Origin: Bacteroidales bacterium UBA5833
Lineage (GTDB): Bacteria; Bacteroidota; Bacteroidia; Bacteroidales; Lentimicrobiaceae
Direction: 5' to 3'
DNA: 64,000 nucleotides
NCBI GenBank assembly: GCA_002433025.1
Contig: DJGZ01000060.1
Span: forward strand, 1 to 64,000
In this document: positions 9,118 through 18,125 of the stretch, one piece after another
How positions within the stretch are numbered: the stretch's first letter is position 1
Layout of the letters: every line of letters begins with the position of its first letter
Position numbers and translations under genes: made by a program
Notes under the pieces: model-generated
The model's database searches: none
Told to the model about the DNA's origin: nothing
Seen by the model: only the letters and a program-made list of their open reading frames with translations

Positions 9118-9223
9118 ATTTTTATGCTGTTGTTGAATGTTTTTCAAATTATACAGACCTCTATTATAAATGATGAACAGGAGTTATTCTTGTGACTGAG
9201 AATTTTCGCTTTGGAATACTTTA

Positions 9224-9254
9224 CAAAGTTATGCATGACAGACGGGCTTTCAAA
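9224..9254 (-). promoter_or_regulatory. Consensus promoter for the beta-barrel-like gene
   Basis: On the minus strand, TTTG (9254-9251), a 19-bp spacer, then TAACTTTG (9231-9224): perfect -33 and -7 elements with near-ideal spacing for the primary sigma factor of Bacteroidota. The predicted leader is about 70-100 nt. Confidence 0.7.
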
Positions 9255-9460
9255 CAATGACAGGACGTTTTTTTCGGATGTTTTATATTCCTTGGGGAAT
9301 TTGCTAATTGGCCTGCTGTTCAGACATTACCCTGAAATCTCCTTCCGGCTGGTCGCGATAGCCGTGGCGGGCTGATTAATCAGACAGTGCAATCTTAAGT
9401 GTTATTATGATTTTAGCGGAGTCATTGGTTTGAAGGGACACAGAATGCCAAATGATTATT

Positions 9461-9687
9461 CGACCCCGGCGGGGTCGCATGTCTGTAGATATTCAGAATG
9501 CAAAATGACTGCACGACCACGGAGGGGTCGAACGTCTTTCATCTGATTTCATCGTTTTAGATCGATAATTATTAATTTTAAATTTGAATGTAGTTTGATT
9601 AATTAATTGCTAAAACATGCGACCCCTCTGGGGTCGTGTGCTTATATTCTGATCTTTTTCTATAAACATATGACTCCTCCGGAGTCA
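9461..9687. repeat. Four palindromes in two opposed pairs (REP/MITE-like)
   Basis: Four 17-bp palindromes of the form CGACCCCnnnGGGGTCG lie at 9461-9477, 9514-9530, 9620-9636 and 9671-9687 (the last is TGACTCCTCCGGAGTCA). The flank GCATGT follows the first copy and precedes the third in inverted form (ACATGC). The first two copies therefore point one way and the last two the other, around about 90 bp of AT-rich DNA. The sequence differs from the arrays at the left of the window. No transposase is adjacent. Confidence 0.75.
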
Positions 9688-9975
9688 TAATTCCGATGCA
9701 AAAAATATGGCTTCATCCACCTGAAGCTGGTCATTTGCTCTTTAGGTGGAAAGCGCAGTGATTAAGGAGTTATTGGTGCCTGATTATTTGTGCAGCCGGA
9801 GCTTTGGAGGCATCTGTTTGTTAAAGCCATGCTATAATTCTGACACATCAAATAACGATAAGGCTTCCTCATTCGAGGGATTACTCGTGAAAAGATGCAT
9901 TGGGTCGCTATCTTTGATTAACAAAACCTTTGACCTGCTTAAAGAACATCCGGTTCAAGCCGGATCAAACAAATG
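9688..9975. other. Intergenic; inverted repeat, no gene supported
   Basis: An inverted repeat at 9716-9726/9740-9750 (TCCACCTGAAG against CTTTAGGTGGA, 10 of 11 pairing) has no T-tract and is not an obvious terminator. The only open frame (about 77 codons, GTG start) has no recognisable features. This stretch and the palindrome cluster make up most of an 830-bp gap between genes. Confidence 0.4.
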
Positions 9976-12801
9976 TTAATCAATATTATAGCCTTTTTTC
10001 CTGCCTTTATCGATGGCCGGCAACCCCTTTGTCATCCATTCCGGCGCCGGTTTTCCTTTCAGGTAATGATCGAAAAACTGCATCATTCTGATATCCAGGT
10101 CTTTCATATTGCCCCTTTTGGCCAGGTTGTGCTCGTCGCCGTTGTAGTTCAGCAGCCAGCAGGGTTTCTGCAGCCGGCGCAGCGCGGTAAACAACTCAAT
10201 GCCCTGATACCAGGGAACGGCGCCATCCGCATCGTTCGCCATAATCAGCAGGGGTGTTTCAATTTTGTCGGCCCTGAAGAGGGGGGAGTTTTCAATATAC
10301 AGATCGGGCCGGTCCCAAAGGGAGGCGCCAATCCTGCTCTGGCCTTCCTCATACTGAAACTGCCTTACCATGCCCGATTCCCAGCGGATACCGCCATAAG
10401 CGCTGGTCATATTGCTGACCGGAGCGCCCGCCATGGCCGCTTTATAAAGATTGGTACGTGTGATCAGCCATGCGACCTGATATCCGCCCCAACTCTGCCC
10501 CTGAATGCCGATACGGTCGCGGTCAATAAAACCGCGGGCAATCAGATCGAGTGTGCCGCTTACCACCGATTCGTAGGCGCTCTGCCCGGGGTAACCGCCT
10601 TCGTAATCAATGTCGGGGATAAAAACCACGTAACCGTTGCTGGTACAGTAAGTGGGGCTGATGATGCTGCGTGAGGGTTTCGGCGCGTAATACTGGTGTA
10701 GTTGATCGGTATATTTTTCGTAAAAGTAGACCAAGGCAGGATATTTGGTTCCGGGATCAAAACCGGCAGGTTTATAGAGCAGCCCCTTCTGCGGTTTACC
10801 GGCTGTGGTGGTCCAGGAAACAATTTCCACACTGCCCCAGAGGTAGCTTTTCTGCCGGGGATTGGCATCCGAGATTTTTCCGGGTGCGGCAAACGTCATA
10901 TCGCTCAGCCACAGGTCGGGAAATTCGCTGAAGGTGCTCCTTGTCCAGAGCAGGTTTTGGCTTTTTTCAGCCTTAACCGGTGTGGAATACTTATACGGTC
11001 CTTCCAGCAGGCTGACGGGAGACCTGCCGCCGGTCCCTTCAAGCTTCCGGAATCCGGCATCTTTGGTTTCAAAATCAAAGCTGCTGAGCAGCAAACTGCC
11101 ATCCGCATTTTCGATGTGAGGAACTTCCCTGTCGAGGTTCAGGTTGCGAAACCGTATGTTCAGCCTGCGGCCTTCACCGGCAGTGAGGCATACCGGACTG
11201 TTTTTGCCTTCCGGGTCAAGTCCCCATAAGTCAAAGCGATCGTAAATCACAAAGAGTTTGTCATCTTTAAGCCAGCCGGCACTCCCGGCTGGGCCGGGCA
11301 AGCCGGGAACATCATGCTCTTCGTCGTAAAATGCGATGTCTTTGCCTGCTTGATGTGGGGTGATCCTTTTATCTTTCATTGTCATGGTTTTCCATAGACT
11401 GTCGCTTTCGGAATACCATGCAATATATTTTCCGCTGTTGCCCAGGCTTACCTGTCCGGGAATACGCTGCAACAACAACTCACGTTCCCCGGTTTCATTG
11501 TTGATCAGGTAAACATCCCGGTAGCGGTTCCCACGCCAGGAGGCCTCCACCTGATATGGTTCACTGTTAAATCCCAGGGCAAATTTTCCATTGCCTTTGA
11601 AGCCTGTGTTTACAGTCCTGATCATTTCATCGGCCATAGGGATGAGTTTCCCGCTGCGGGTATGATAAACAGTCAGATAGGATCTTTTCCTTTCTTCATC
11701 CAGTTGATTCAGTTGCTGCGGCTGTAACTGAGGGTCACGCCAGTGCCAGATGTCGACCGTAGCTTTTTCATCATCGGTAAGCGTGTCTTTCACTTCCGGC
11801 AGCGGGGCAGGGGCGATGCCGAAATAGAGTTTGCTGCCGTCTTCTGAAAAATAGACTTTACAATGTTCGCCGGGAACAAACCCGGCCGGAAGTCTTGTGT
11901 CAGCCGTATCTGCAACATGCACAACACTTTGCTGAAAGTAGTATAAACTGTACCGCTTGGTTTTGGCAGTGTCGCTGCTGTGCATAAAGGCCACCTGACC
12001 GCCCTGAATATCCACGGAAAGGTTGCGGATATGTCCGGGCGCGGTAAAAAGCTGCCGATCCGTTTGTTTCTCCGTATCAAAGAGCATGACTTCAGAAACA
12101 GGAATGCTGTCGGGTTTGAAAGTTGAATAGACGATACTGCCACCCGTTTCGCTGATCACCGCCTGGGTGACCTGCTCGCGGGTAAAGATCATGCTGTCAG
12201 ACGGATAAATAATTTTTAGCAGGTAGGTTTCCGTTTTATCTTTCTTTTTCTTTGGTGAAAGCTTCTTTTTCAACGCCAACGTATCGGCTGGAAGCGAATC
12301 GTTTACTGCGCTGTCTTCCTTAGGTTCCGGTTTGTTGATCAGGGCAAACATGGCCCTGCCGTTTTTTGCCGGTACTCCGAAAGATTTCAATCCCGGATAA
12401 ACGTATTTTTTACCGCTGAGGGTGTGCACAAGCAGCGAATCTTTGGGCAGTTCATCCTTTTTCTTTCCGTCAAGCCTGGCTTTTCTGGTTTCGCGCAAAA
12501 AAGGGCGGATGCGACCGGCCAGGTAGTTTTCGTCGGGCGAAACCTGCGCTGCGTAAACCCTTGGCAGGGTATCATATGTGCCGGCGGAGGGCTGGTAAAT
12601 GATCAGTTTGCCATCGCCGTACTGCGGATTTTGCTCAAAATAAACGAGTTTACCGGTAAAGGAAATGCCCGGTTTATCTATGCTCTGCCAGCTGTCGTAA
12701 ACTCCCGGATGCAGGGGCAAGGCATCCTGAGCGGCAAGCCTGGCAAGTGGCAGAATTATCATGGCAGAAATCCAGAGCAGAGGGCAGGTGTTTGACTTCA
12801 T
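9976..12801 (-). CDS. S9 family prolyl oligopeptidase-like peptidase
   Basis: A 941-residue secreted or periplasmic serine peptidase that probably hydrolyses oligopeptides. A signal peptide (LWISAMIILPLARLAAQ) is followed by a long WD40-like beta-propeller region (~30-680) with a Lys-rich insert near 180-190. The C-terminal alpha/beta-hydrolase domain has its nucleophile in GQSWGG (Ser770) and probable Asp859 (DGAVP) and His891 (GDEHNLAKR). Length and order fit large Bacteroidota S9 peptidases. It is divergent from the glycogen operon, with a region rich in inverted repeats between them. Substrate specificity (DPP-IV or acylaminoacyl type) cannot be told. Confidence 0.92.
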   Translation of the reverse strand: MKSNTCPLLWISAMIILPLARLAAQDALPLHPGVYDSWQSIDKPGISFTGKLVYFEQNPQYGDGKLIIYQPSAGTYDTLPRVYAAQVSPDENYLAGRIRPFLRETRKARLDGKKKDELPKDSLLVHTLSGKKYVYPGLKSFGVPAKNGRAMFALINKPEPKEDSAVNDSLPADTLALKKKLSPKKKKDKTETYLLKIIYPSDSMIFTREQVTQAVISETGGSIVYSTFKPDSIPVSEVMLFDTEKQTDRQLFTAPGHIRNLSVDIQGGQVAFMHSSDTAKTKRYSLYYFQQSVVHVADTADTRLPAGFVPGEHCKVYFSEDGSKLYFGIAPAPLPEVKDTLTDDEKATVDIWHWRDPQLQPQQLNQLDEERKRSYLTVYHTRSGKLIPMADEMIRTVNTGFKGNGKFALGFNSEPYQVEASWRGNRYRDVYLINNETGERELLLQRIPGQVSLGNSGKYIAWYSESDSLWKTMTMKDKRITPHQAGKDIAFYDEEHDVPGLPGPAGSAGWLKDDKLFVIYDRFDLWGLDPEGKNSPVCLTAGEGRRLNIRFRNLNLDREVPHIENADGSLLLSSFDFETKDAGFRKLEGTGGRSPVSLLEGPYKYSTPVKAEKSQNLLWTRSTFSEFPDLWLSDMTFAAPGKISDANPRQKSYLWGSVEIVSWTTTAGKPQKGLLYKPAGFDPGTKYPALVYFYEKYTDQLHQYYAPKPSRSIISPTYCTSNGYVVFIPDIDYEGGYPGQSAYESVVSGTLDLIARGFIDRDRIGIQGQSWGGYQVAWLITRTNLYKAAMAGAPVSNMTSAYGGIRWESGMVRQFQYEEGQSRIGASLWDRPDLYIENSPLFRADKIETPLLIMANDADGAVPWYQGIELFTALRRLQKPCWLLNYNGDEHNLAKRGNMKDLDIRMMQFFDHYLKGKPAPEWMTKGLPAIDKGRKKGYNID

Positions 12802-12906
12802 TCGTGAAGCGGTTTAAGTTTCGGGAGCTAAAATAGCTTCAAAATTTGATTTGCCGCAAAGTAAGCAGGCAAAACAGCCAAAATGCCTGAAAAAGTAAAT
12901 TGTTTG

Positions 12907-12966
12907 CAACAATTGTTGTAAAGTTGAACAAAAACAAGAAAGTCTTGTTTCTCCGACGGATTCCGT
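12907..12966. promoter_or_regulatory. Cluster of three inverted repeats, candidate operators
   Basis: Within 60 bp lie a perfect 12-bp palindrome CAACAATTGTTG (12907-12918), a perfect 8-bp stem AAACAAGA/TCTTGTTT with a 3-base loop (12932-12950), and ACGGA-T-TCCGT (12956-12966). They sit between the divergent S9 peptidase and the glycogen debranching gene. The different sequences suggest separate sites rather than one repeated operator. Their function is inferred only from position. Confidence 0.45.
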
Positions 12967-13025
12967 TAAATAAACCTGCGTAATATTTGTTTTAGCAATC
13001 ATTTTTTAGCATCTTTGCTAAGAAG

Positions 13026-13033
13026 TAATTTTG
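13026..13033 (+). promoter_or_regulatory. -7 element of the glycogen operon
   Basis: TAATTTTG, a perfect TAnnTTTG match, lies 45 bp before the chosen ATG; the -33 region is T-rich but not TTTG. A second candidate just upstream has TTTG at 12986-12989, a 20-bp spacer and CATCTTTG at 13010-13017. The position of both argues against a start codon upstream of 13079. Confidence 0.5.
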
Positions 13034-13078
13034 CGCAGGGTTAAGACATTTTTATATCATTTTGCCAAATTCGCAGCT

Positions 13079-15034
13079 ATGAGTTATATCACTTTTGAAA
13101 AAAAACAGTTGGTAAACCTTGAATACAGTTTGCCCATAGAGCTTCTGAGAACAAGCCGCGAAGGGGCATACGCAAGTTCGACCATCATTAACTGTAATAC
13201 CCGCAAGTATCATGGTATGCTGGTTGTTCCGCAACCTGCGCTCGATAACGGGAATCATGTGCTGTTATCATCCCTTGATGAAACCCTGATACAGCATAAT
13301 GCCGAGTTCAATCTTTCCATCCGCAAGTACCAGGGTGAAACTTTCGCGCCCAAGGGGCACAAATACCTCAGGGATTTTACCACCGAACCGATTCCCAAGC
13401 ACACATATGTAGTCGGAGGGATGGTATTTACAAAAGAGATGCTGTTTTCACATAAGGACGGGCGCACCATCATCAAATATACACTTGAGGACGCCCATTC
13501 TCCTACCATCATCAGATTTCGCCCGTTTCTGGCTTTCCGCAATATTCACGCGCTCAGCAAAGCCAATTATGATGTGGATACCAGCTACGAAGAAATTCCG
13601 AATGGAATAAAGCTGCGCATGTATCGCGGATATTCATTTCTTCACCTGCAGTTTTCGAAATCACCTGATTACGTGCATGTTCCTGACTGGTATTATAATA
13701 TTGAGTATATCCGGGAGAAGGCACGGGGGTATGATTACCTTGAAGACCTTTATGTGCCGGGATACTTTGAAATGCCCATTGCCAAAGGAGAAAGCATATA
13801 TCTGTCGGCAGGAACCGAGCCGGTGAACCCCGCGATGCTGAAAAAATTATATAACAATGAAATCAGCAGAAGGGTTCCCCGCGACAGTTTTGAGCATTGC
13901 CTGCTGAATGCGGCACAGCAGTTTATCATCAGGCAGGGGAAAAAGGTGGAGGTGATTGCCGGCTATCCCTGGTTCGGGCGGTGGGGGCGCGATACCTTTA
14001 TCGCTTTGCCCGGCCTTGCCATGGTAGCCGGTGAGCTTAAACTGGCCAAAGCGGCCATCGACAACATCCTCCCTGAAATGCGCGGGCCTTTGTTTCCCAA
14101 TAAGGGTATCGGCGAGCATGCCATTTATAATTCAGCAGATACGCCCCTCTGGTTTTTCTGGGCACTGCAGCAATATGGTATTTTTTCCGGATCCAATGAC
14201 GGCATCTGGAAGGAGTACGGTAAAAAAATGAAAACCATCCTTGAAGGATACCGGACGGGGACTTATCATAACATAAAGATGCATGATAACGGCCTGATCT
14301 ATGCCGGTGAAGCCGGAATTCCGGTTACCTGGATGGATGCCGTGGTCGAAGGCAAGCCCGTTACCCCGCGTATTGGTTATGCGGTAGAAATCAATGCATT
14401 ATGGTATAATGCCATGAAGTTTGCCATTGAATTGGCTTCAGCGGCCGGTGATATCGCTTTTGTTGAAAGCTGGAACCCGCTGGCCGAAGCGTTTCCTCAG
14501 GCGTTTACCGGCAATTTCTGGGACGAAAAACGGGGTCATCTGGCCGATTATACCAACGATGGTTACCGGGATGTTTCTATGAGGCCGAATCAGGTTTTTG
14601 CTACCTCACTGCCATTCACTCCCCTGAGTGAGGATCTGCGGAACAGGATACTGGAGCGCGTGAAATCGGAGTTGCTCACCCCCAGGGGACTGCGTTCGCT
14701 GGCGCCCAAAAACGTGCTCTACAAAGGAGTTTACACCGGCAACCAGACGCAACGCGACCAGGCTTATCATCAGGGCTCGGTTTATCCCTGGCTCCTCGGG
14801 CATTTTGTGGAAGGTTATCTCAGAATTCACGGAAAATCAGGCCTGAAACTGGTAACCGACCTCTACCGGGGTTTCGAGTCTGTGATGAATGAACACGGTG
14901 TAGGGACCATCTCCGAGGTTTATGACGGGGATCCGCCACATAAACCGGGCGGTGCCATCTCGCAGGCCTGGAATGTGGCAGAACTATTGAGAATCAACTG
15001 GTTGATACGGGCGCATTCAAAAAGTAAAAAATAA
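13079..15034 (+). CDS. Glycogen debranching enzyme (amylo-alpha-1,6-glucosidase)
   Basis: A 651-residue enzyme that removes alpha-1,6 branch points during glycogen breakdown in the cytoplasm. Residues ~15-240 match the bacterial GDE N-terminal beta-sandwich domain (LRTSREGAYASSTI, NTRKYHGMLVV). Residues ~280-640 form the (alpha/alpha)6 GH133-like catalytic domain, with YPWFGRWGRDTFIALPGL, VTWMDAVVEGKPVTPRIG and HQGSVYPWLLGHF. No signal peptide. The ATG at 13079 is preferred over an in-frame TTG 48 bp upstream because the N-terminus then begins in the conserved domain and the promoter lies upstream. It is first in an apparent operon with the GT4 and GH57 genes. Confidence 0.93.
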   Translation: MSYITFEKKQLVNLEYSLPIELLRTSREGAYASSTIINCNTRKYHGMLVVPQPALDNGNHVLLSSLDETLIQHNAEFNLSIRKYQGETFAPKGHKYLRDFTTEPIPKHTYVVGGMVFTKEMLFSHKDGRTIIKYTLEDAHSPTIIRFRPFLAFRNIHALSKANYDVDTSYEEIPNGIKLRMYRGYSFLHLQFSKSPDYVHVPDWYYNIEYIREKARGYDYLEDLYVPGYFEMPIAKGESIYLSAGTEPVNPAMLKKLYNNEISRRVPRDSFEHCLLNAAQQFIIRQGKKVEVIAGYPWFGRWGRDTFIALPGLAMVAGELKLAKAAIDNILPEMRGPLFPNKGIGEHAIYNSADTPLWFFWALQQYGIFSGSNDGIWKEYGKKMKTILEGYRTGTYHNIKMHDNGLIYAGEAGIPVTWMDAVVEGKPVTPRIGYAVEINALWYNAMKFAIELASAAGDIAFVESWNPLAEAFPQAFTGNFWDEKRGHLADYTNDGYRDVSMRPNQVFATSLPFTPLSEDLRNRILERVKSELLTPRGLRSLAPKNVLYKGVYTGNQTQRDQAYHQGSVYPWLLGHFVEGYLRIHGKSGLKLVTDLYRGFESVMNEHGVGTISEVYDGDPPHKPGGAISQAWNVAELLRINWLIRAHSKSKK

Positions 15035-15076
15035 TTTCTCGGTTTACCTAATTATTTAAAGAAGGGATCTCAATTT

Positions 15077-16357
15077 ATGAAAGTATTGATGTTTGGCTGG
15101 GAATTTCCCCCTCATATAACCGGAGGACTGGGAACTGCCTGTTTCGGGATGACCAAAGGCCTGCTGAAAAACGGAGTGGAAGTGCTTTTTGTGGTTCCCA
15201 AAGCATATGGCGATGAAAGTCAGGAAGCCGTCAGGCTGATCAATGCAAGTGATGTCAGCATTGATATCCGTAAGACAGAGGAGCTGGAATTCTGGAAAAA
15301 CATTACCTACCTTGAGGTCAATTCAAGCCTGGTTCCCTATGTTGGCCCTGAAGCTTTTGACAACCTTATCGAAAATACAGAAAAGGCAACTACCCTGAGT
15401 GAAGAATCCATTTTTAATGCCCGTTACACTTTTTCAGGTAAATATGGTGAAAACCTGCTGGAGGAAGTTGCCCGCTATGCATTGGTTGGCGCACAGATCG
15501 CCCGCGAATCTCAGTTTGATGTCATTCATGCCCACGACTGGCTGACCTATGCGGCAGGGGTTGCGGCCAAACAAGCTACCGGTAAGCCCCTGGTGGTGCA
15601 CATGCATGCTACGGAGTTTGACCGCTCCGGCGAAAATGTAAATCAGCGGGTTTATGATATTGAACGCTCGGGTATGGAGGCTGCCGACAGGGTGATTACG
15701 GTAAGCAATCTTACCCGCAATATTGTGATAGACAGGTATGGCATCGACCCGGCAAAAGTCATTACCGTGCATAACGCAGTTGAGCCAACCGATCAGATTG
15801 ACTTCAGTCAGATTGAAAAACATGTGCCGGAGAAAGTAGTTACCTTCCTCGGTAGGGTTACCTTTCAGAAAGGGCCGGAATACTTTATTGAGGCAGCTTA
15901 CAAGGTATTGCAGCGCGATCCCAATGTCCGTTTCGTGATGGCCGGGACCGGCGATTTGCTTGAAAAAATGATCCGTCGTGTAGCACAGCTCAGGATATCA
16001 ACCAGGTTTCATTTTACGGGGTTCCTGCGCGGCGAGAATGTCGACAGGATGTTTGCCATGAGCGATGTGTACGTGATGCCTTCCGTTTCGGAGCCTTTCG
16101 GGATTTCACCCCTCGAAGCCATGCGTTCCAATGTTCCGGTGGTGATCTCCAAACAATCCGGAGTGGCAGAGGTTCTTCAGCATGCCCTGAAGGTCGATTT
16201 CTGGGATATTGACGCTATGGCCGATGCAATCTACGGTTTGCTGCAATATAAAAGTCTGCCCCGCATGTTCGCGAAATACGGCGCTCAGGAAGTAAACAGT
16301 CTGAAGTGGGAAAACGCCGCTACGCATATCAAAAATGTATATGAGCAGGTTTGCTAA
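15077..16357 (+). CDS. GT4 family glycosyltransferase (glycogen synthase-like)
   Basis: A 426-residue GT-B fold transferase. The N-terminal motif is MFGWEFPPHITGGLGTA, with a glycine loop as in starch/glycogen synthases. It continues with HAHDWLTYAAG, then VHMHATEFDRSG, a donor-side GRVTFQKGPEYF, and the E-x7-E motif in SEPFGISPLEAM. Length and motifs suit an enzyme that builds alpha-glucan or transfers glucose from a nucleotide sugar. It sits 42 bp after the debranching gene and 35 bp before the GH57 gene, the usual trio in Bacteroidota glycogen loci. Whether it primes, elongates or makes a different alpha-glucan is not decidable from sequence. Confidence 0.9.
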   Translation: MKVLMFGWEFPPHITGGLGTACFGMTKGLLKNGVEVLFVVPKAYGDESQEAVRLINASDVSIDIRKTEELEFWKNITYLEVNSSLVPYVGPEAFDNLIENTEKATTLSEESIFNARYTFSGKYGENLLEEVARYALVGAQIARESQFDVIHAHDWLTYAAGVAAKQATGKPLVVHMHATEFDRSGENVNQRVYDIERSGMEAADRVITVSNLTRNIVIDRYGIDPAKVITVHNAVEPTDQIDFSQIEKHVPEKVVTFLGRVTFQKGPEYFIEAAYKVLQRDPNVRFVMAGTGDLLEKMIRRVAQLRISTRFHFTGFLRGENVDRMFAMSDVYVMPSVSEPFGISPLEAMRSNVPVVISKQSGVAEVLQHALKVDFWDIDAMADAIYGLLQYKSLPRMFAKYGAQEVNSLKWENAATHIKNVYEQVC

Positions 16358-16392
16358 CCAAATTATTCATGAAAAGCTAAACACAGGATATT

Positions 16393-17742
16393 ATGAGGTC
16401 AATTTGTCTTTATTTTCAGGTACACCAGCCATTCCGTCTGAGGACTTACCGGTTCTTTGATATTGGAGCCAATCATTATTATTATGATGAATATCAGAAC
16501 CGTACAATTGTTAAGCGGGTTGTTGAACGTTCTTATCTCCCGATGAACGAACTTTTGCTGGGCCTCATCAAAGAATACGGAGCCAGGTTCAGGGTCAGCT
16601 TCTCCATATCCGGTATTGCGCTTGACCAGTTCGAACTGTATGCGCCTGAAGTTATCCGGAGTTTCAGGAAACTTGCTGATACCGGGAATGTAGAGTTTCT
16701 GGCTGAAACATACGCGCACTCCCTTGTTTCACTCAAGGATGCGGAGGAGTTCCGGTCACAGGTGAGCAAACATGCTGACCGCGTTGAGCAGCTTTTCGGG
16801 AAACGCCCGACCGCATTCAGAAATACTGAACTGATTTACGCCGATTTTATCGGCCAGCAGGTATATGATATGGGCTATAAGGTCATGCTTACCGAAGGCG
16901 CCAAACATGTACTCGGCTGGAAAAGCCCCAACTTCCTGTATTGCAATGCCGCCAATCCGAAGTTAAAATTACTGCTTCGTAATTTTCAACTTAGCGATGA
17001 TATTGGTTTCCGGTTCTCAAATCATAGCTGGATAGAATGGCCGCTGACTGCCGAGAAATTTACAGGCTGGCTGGCCGCATTCGATAAAAATCAACAGGTG
17101 GTTAATATCGGCCTCGACTATGAAACCTTCGGAGAACACCAATGGCAGGAAACAGGAATTTTTGACTTCATGAAATCACTGCCAAAACAGGTTTTCTCTT
17201 CAACAGATTTTAGTTTTGATACGCCAACAGCCATTGCCGAAAGGCTTCAGCCTGTGGCAGCTGTTTCGGTGCCCGTACCCATCTCATGGGCCGACGAAGA
17301 AAGGGACCTTACCGCCTGGCTTGGAAATGAAATGCAGGATGAAGCATTTGACAGCCTCTACGGTCTGCTTCCGCAAATCCGCAATTGTACGGACCCGGAT
17401 ATTCTGAAGGACTGGCTTTATCTTCAGTCCTCTGATCATTTCTACTATATGTGTACCAAATGGTTCTCCGATGGTGCCGTGCACAAATATTTCAATCCAT
17501 TCAGCACGCCCTACGAAGCATTTATAAACTACATGAATGTACTGTCTGATTTCATCACCAGGCTGAAATCAGTTAAAGTAGCCGCCAGGGTTGAATCTGC
17601 TGACTTAAGTGTGCCGGATCCTGCCAAAAAAGCAAAGAAGGCTGTCGCGAAGAAAGCAGCTCCCCCAAAGGTTTCAACCCAAAAAAGCACTGCCGGGAAA
17701 ACAGCACCGGAAAAGAAGAAGCCGGTTGCCAGGAAAAAGTAA
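16393..17742 (+). CDS. GH57 alpha-amylase-like enzyme with basic C-terminal tail
   Basis: A 449-residue GH57 protein probably acting on alpha-1,4-glucan inside the cell (amylase or 4-alpha-glucanotransferase activity; branching activity is possible in this family). Conserved regions seen are LYFQVHQPFRLR at the N-terminus, FLAETYAHSLVSL (~100-112), FRNTELIYAD, and LDYETFGEHQ (~240). The final ~40 residues are almost entirely Lys, Ala and Pro (KKAKKAVAKKAAPPK...), an intrinsically disordered histone-H1-like extension not needed for the GH57 fold. No signal peptide. It is third gene of the glycogen operon. Confidence 0.9.
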   Translation: MRSICLYFQVHQPFRLRTYRFFDIGANHYYYDEYQNRTIVKRVVERSYLPMNELLLGLIKEYGARFRVSFSISGIALDQFELYAPEVIRSFRKLADTGNVEFLAETYAHSLVSLKDAEEFRSQVSKHADRVEQLFGKRPTAFRNTELIYADFIGQQVYDMGYKVMLTEGAKHVLGWKSPNFLYCNAANPKLKLLLRNFQLSDDIGFRFSNHSWIEWPLTAEKFTGWLAAFDKNQQVVNIGLDYETFGEHQWQETGIFDFMKSLPKQVFSSTDFSFDTPTAIAERLQPVAAVSVPVPISWADEERDLTAWLGNEMQDEAFDSLYGLLPQIRNCTDPDILKDWLYLQSSDHFYYMCTKWFSDGAVHKYFNPFSTPYEAFINYMNVLSDFITRLKSVKVAARVESADLSVPDPAKKAKKAVAKKAAPPKVSTQKSTAGKTAPEKKKPVARKK

Positions 17743-17980
17743 ACGGTATTTCTTTTTACCTGTCTGAATACTCCTTTTAACCCGGTAAAAGCCTGCTTCC
17801 CGATGCCGGTCAGGTAGGTAGCTGCCTGGGCGCAGGTAAAAGCTCTGGCTTTGCTTATGCGCTTCCAGCATGGATTTCCGTATAATTTGATTATGAGGCT
17901 TCTGCGACAAATTCATGGTTCATGCAAATATGTTTTACTCCTTGAGTAAGCCCCGGCAGGAATTAGAACCGAATATTCGT
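17743..17980. other. Intergenic after GH57; no gene seen
   Basis: The gap to the fusion gene totals about 380 bp, including the promoter annotated separately. This part has GC-rich imperfect repeats (CAGGTAGGTAGCTGCCTGGGCGCAGG) but no stem plus T-tract convincing enough to call a terminator, and no tRNA. Confidence 0.4.
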
Positions 17981-18014
17981 TTTGCAGAGGCCATCGTTTA
18001 TTTCATTATTTTTG
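17981..18014 (+). promoter_or_regulatory. Promoter of the glycogen synthase/phosphorylase gene
   Basis: TTTG (17981-17984), a 22-bp spacer and TATTTTTG (18007-18014), a perfect -7 element. The leader to the ATG is about 105 nt. It suggests the fusion gene is transcribed separately from the operon upstream. Confidence 0.6.
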
Positions 18015-18125
18015 CACCGCTGAAAAAGGCTTTGTAGTGAACTATAATTAATAAGCCCCGGATTCAGCTTTGCTGCGTCAATCCAATGAGAAAGGCGCTG
18101 ATATTTAATAATCTAATAATATAGC

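Noticed and set aside
9746..9979. 77-codon open frame with GTG start after the palindrome cluster
   Set aside because: No family features, no promoter or RBS, and composition unlike neighbouring genes.
13031..13078. Upstream start for the debranching enzyme
   Set aside because: The extension begins inside the -7 element and adds residues outside the conserved N-terminal domain.
17743..18125. Possible tRNA or structured RNA in the gap before the glycogen fusion gene
   Set aside because: No cloverleaf, and the imperfect GC repeats do not form a convincing stem with a T-tract.
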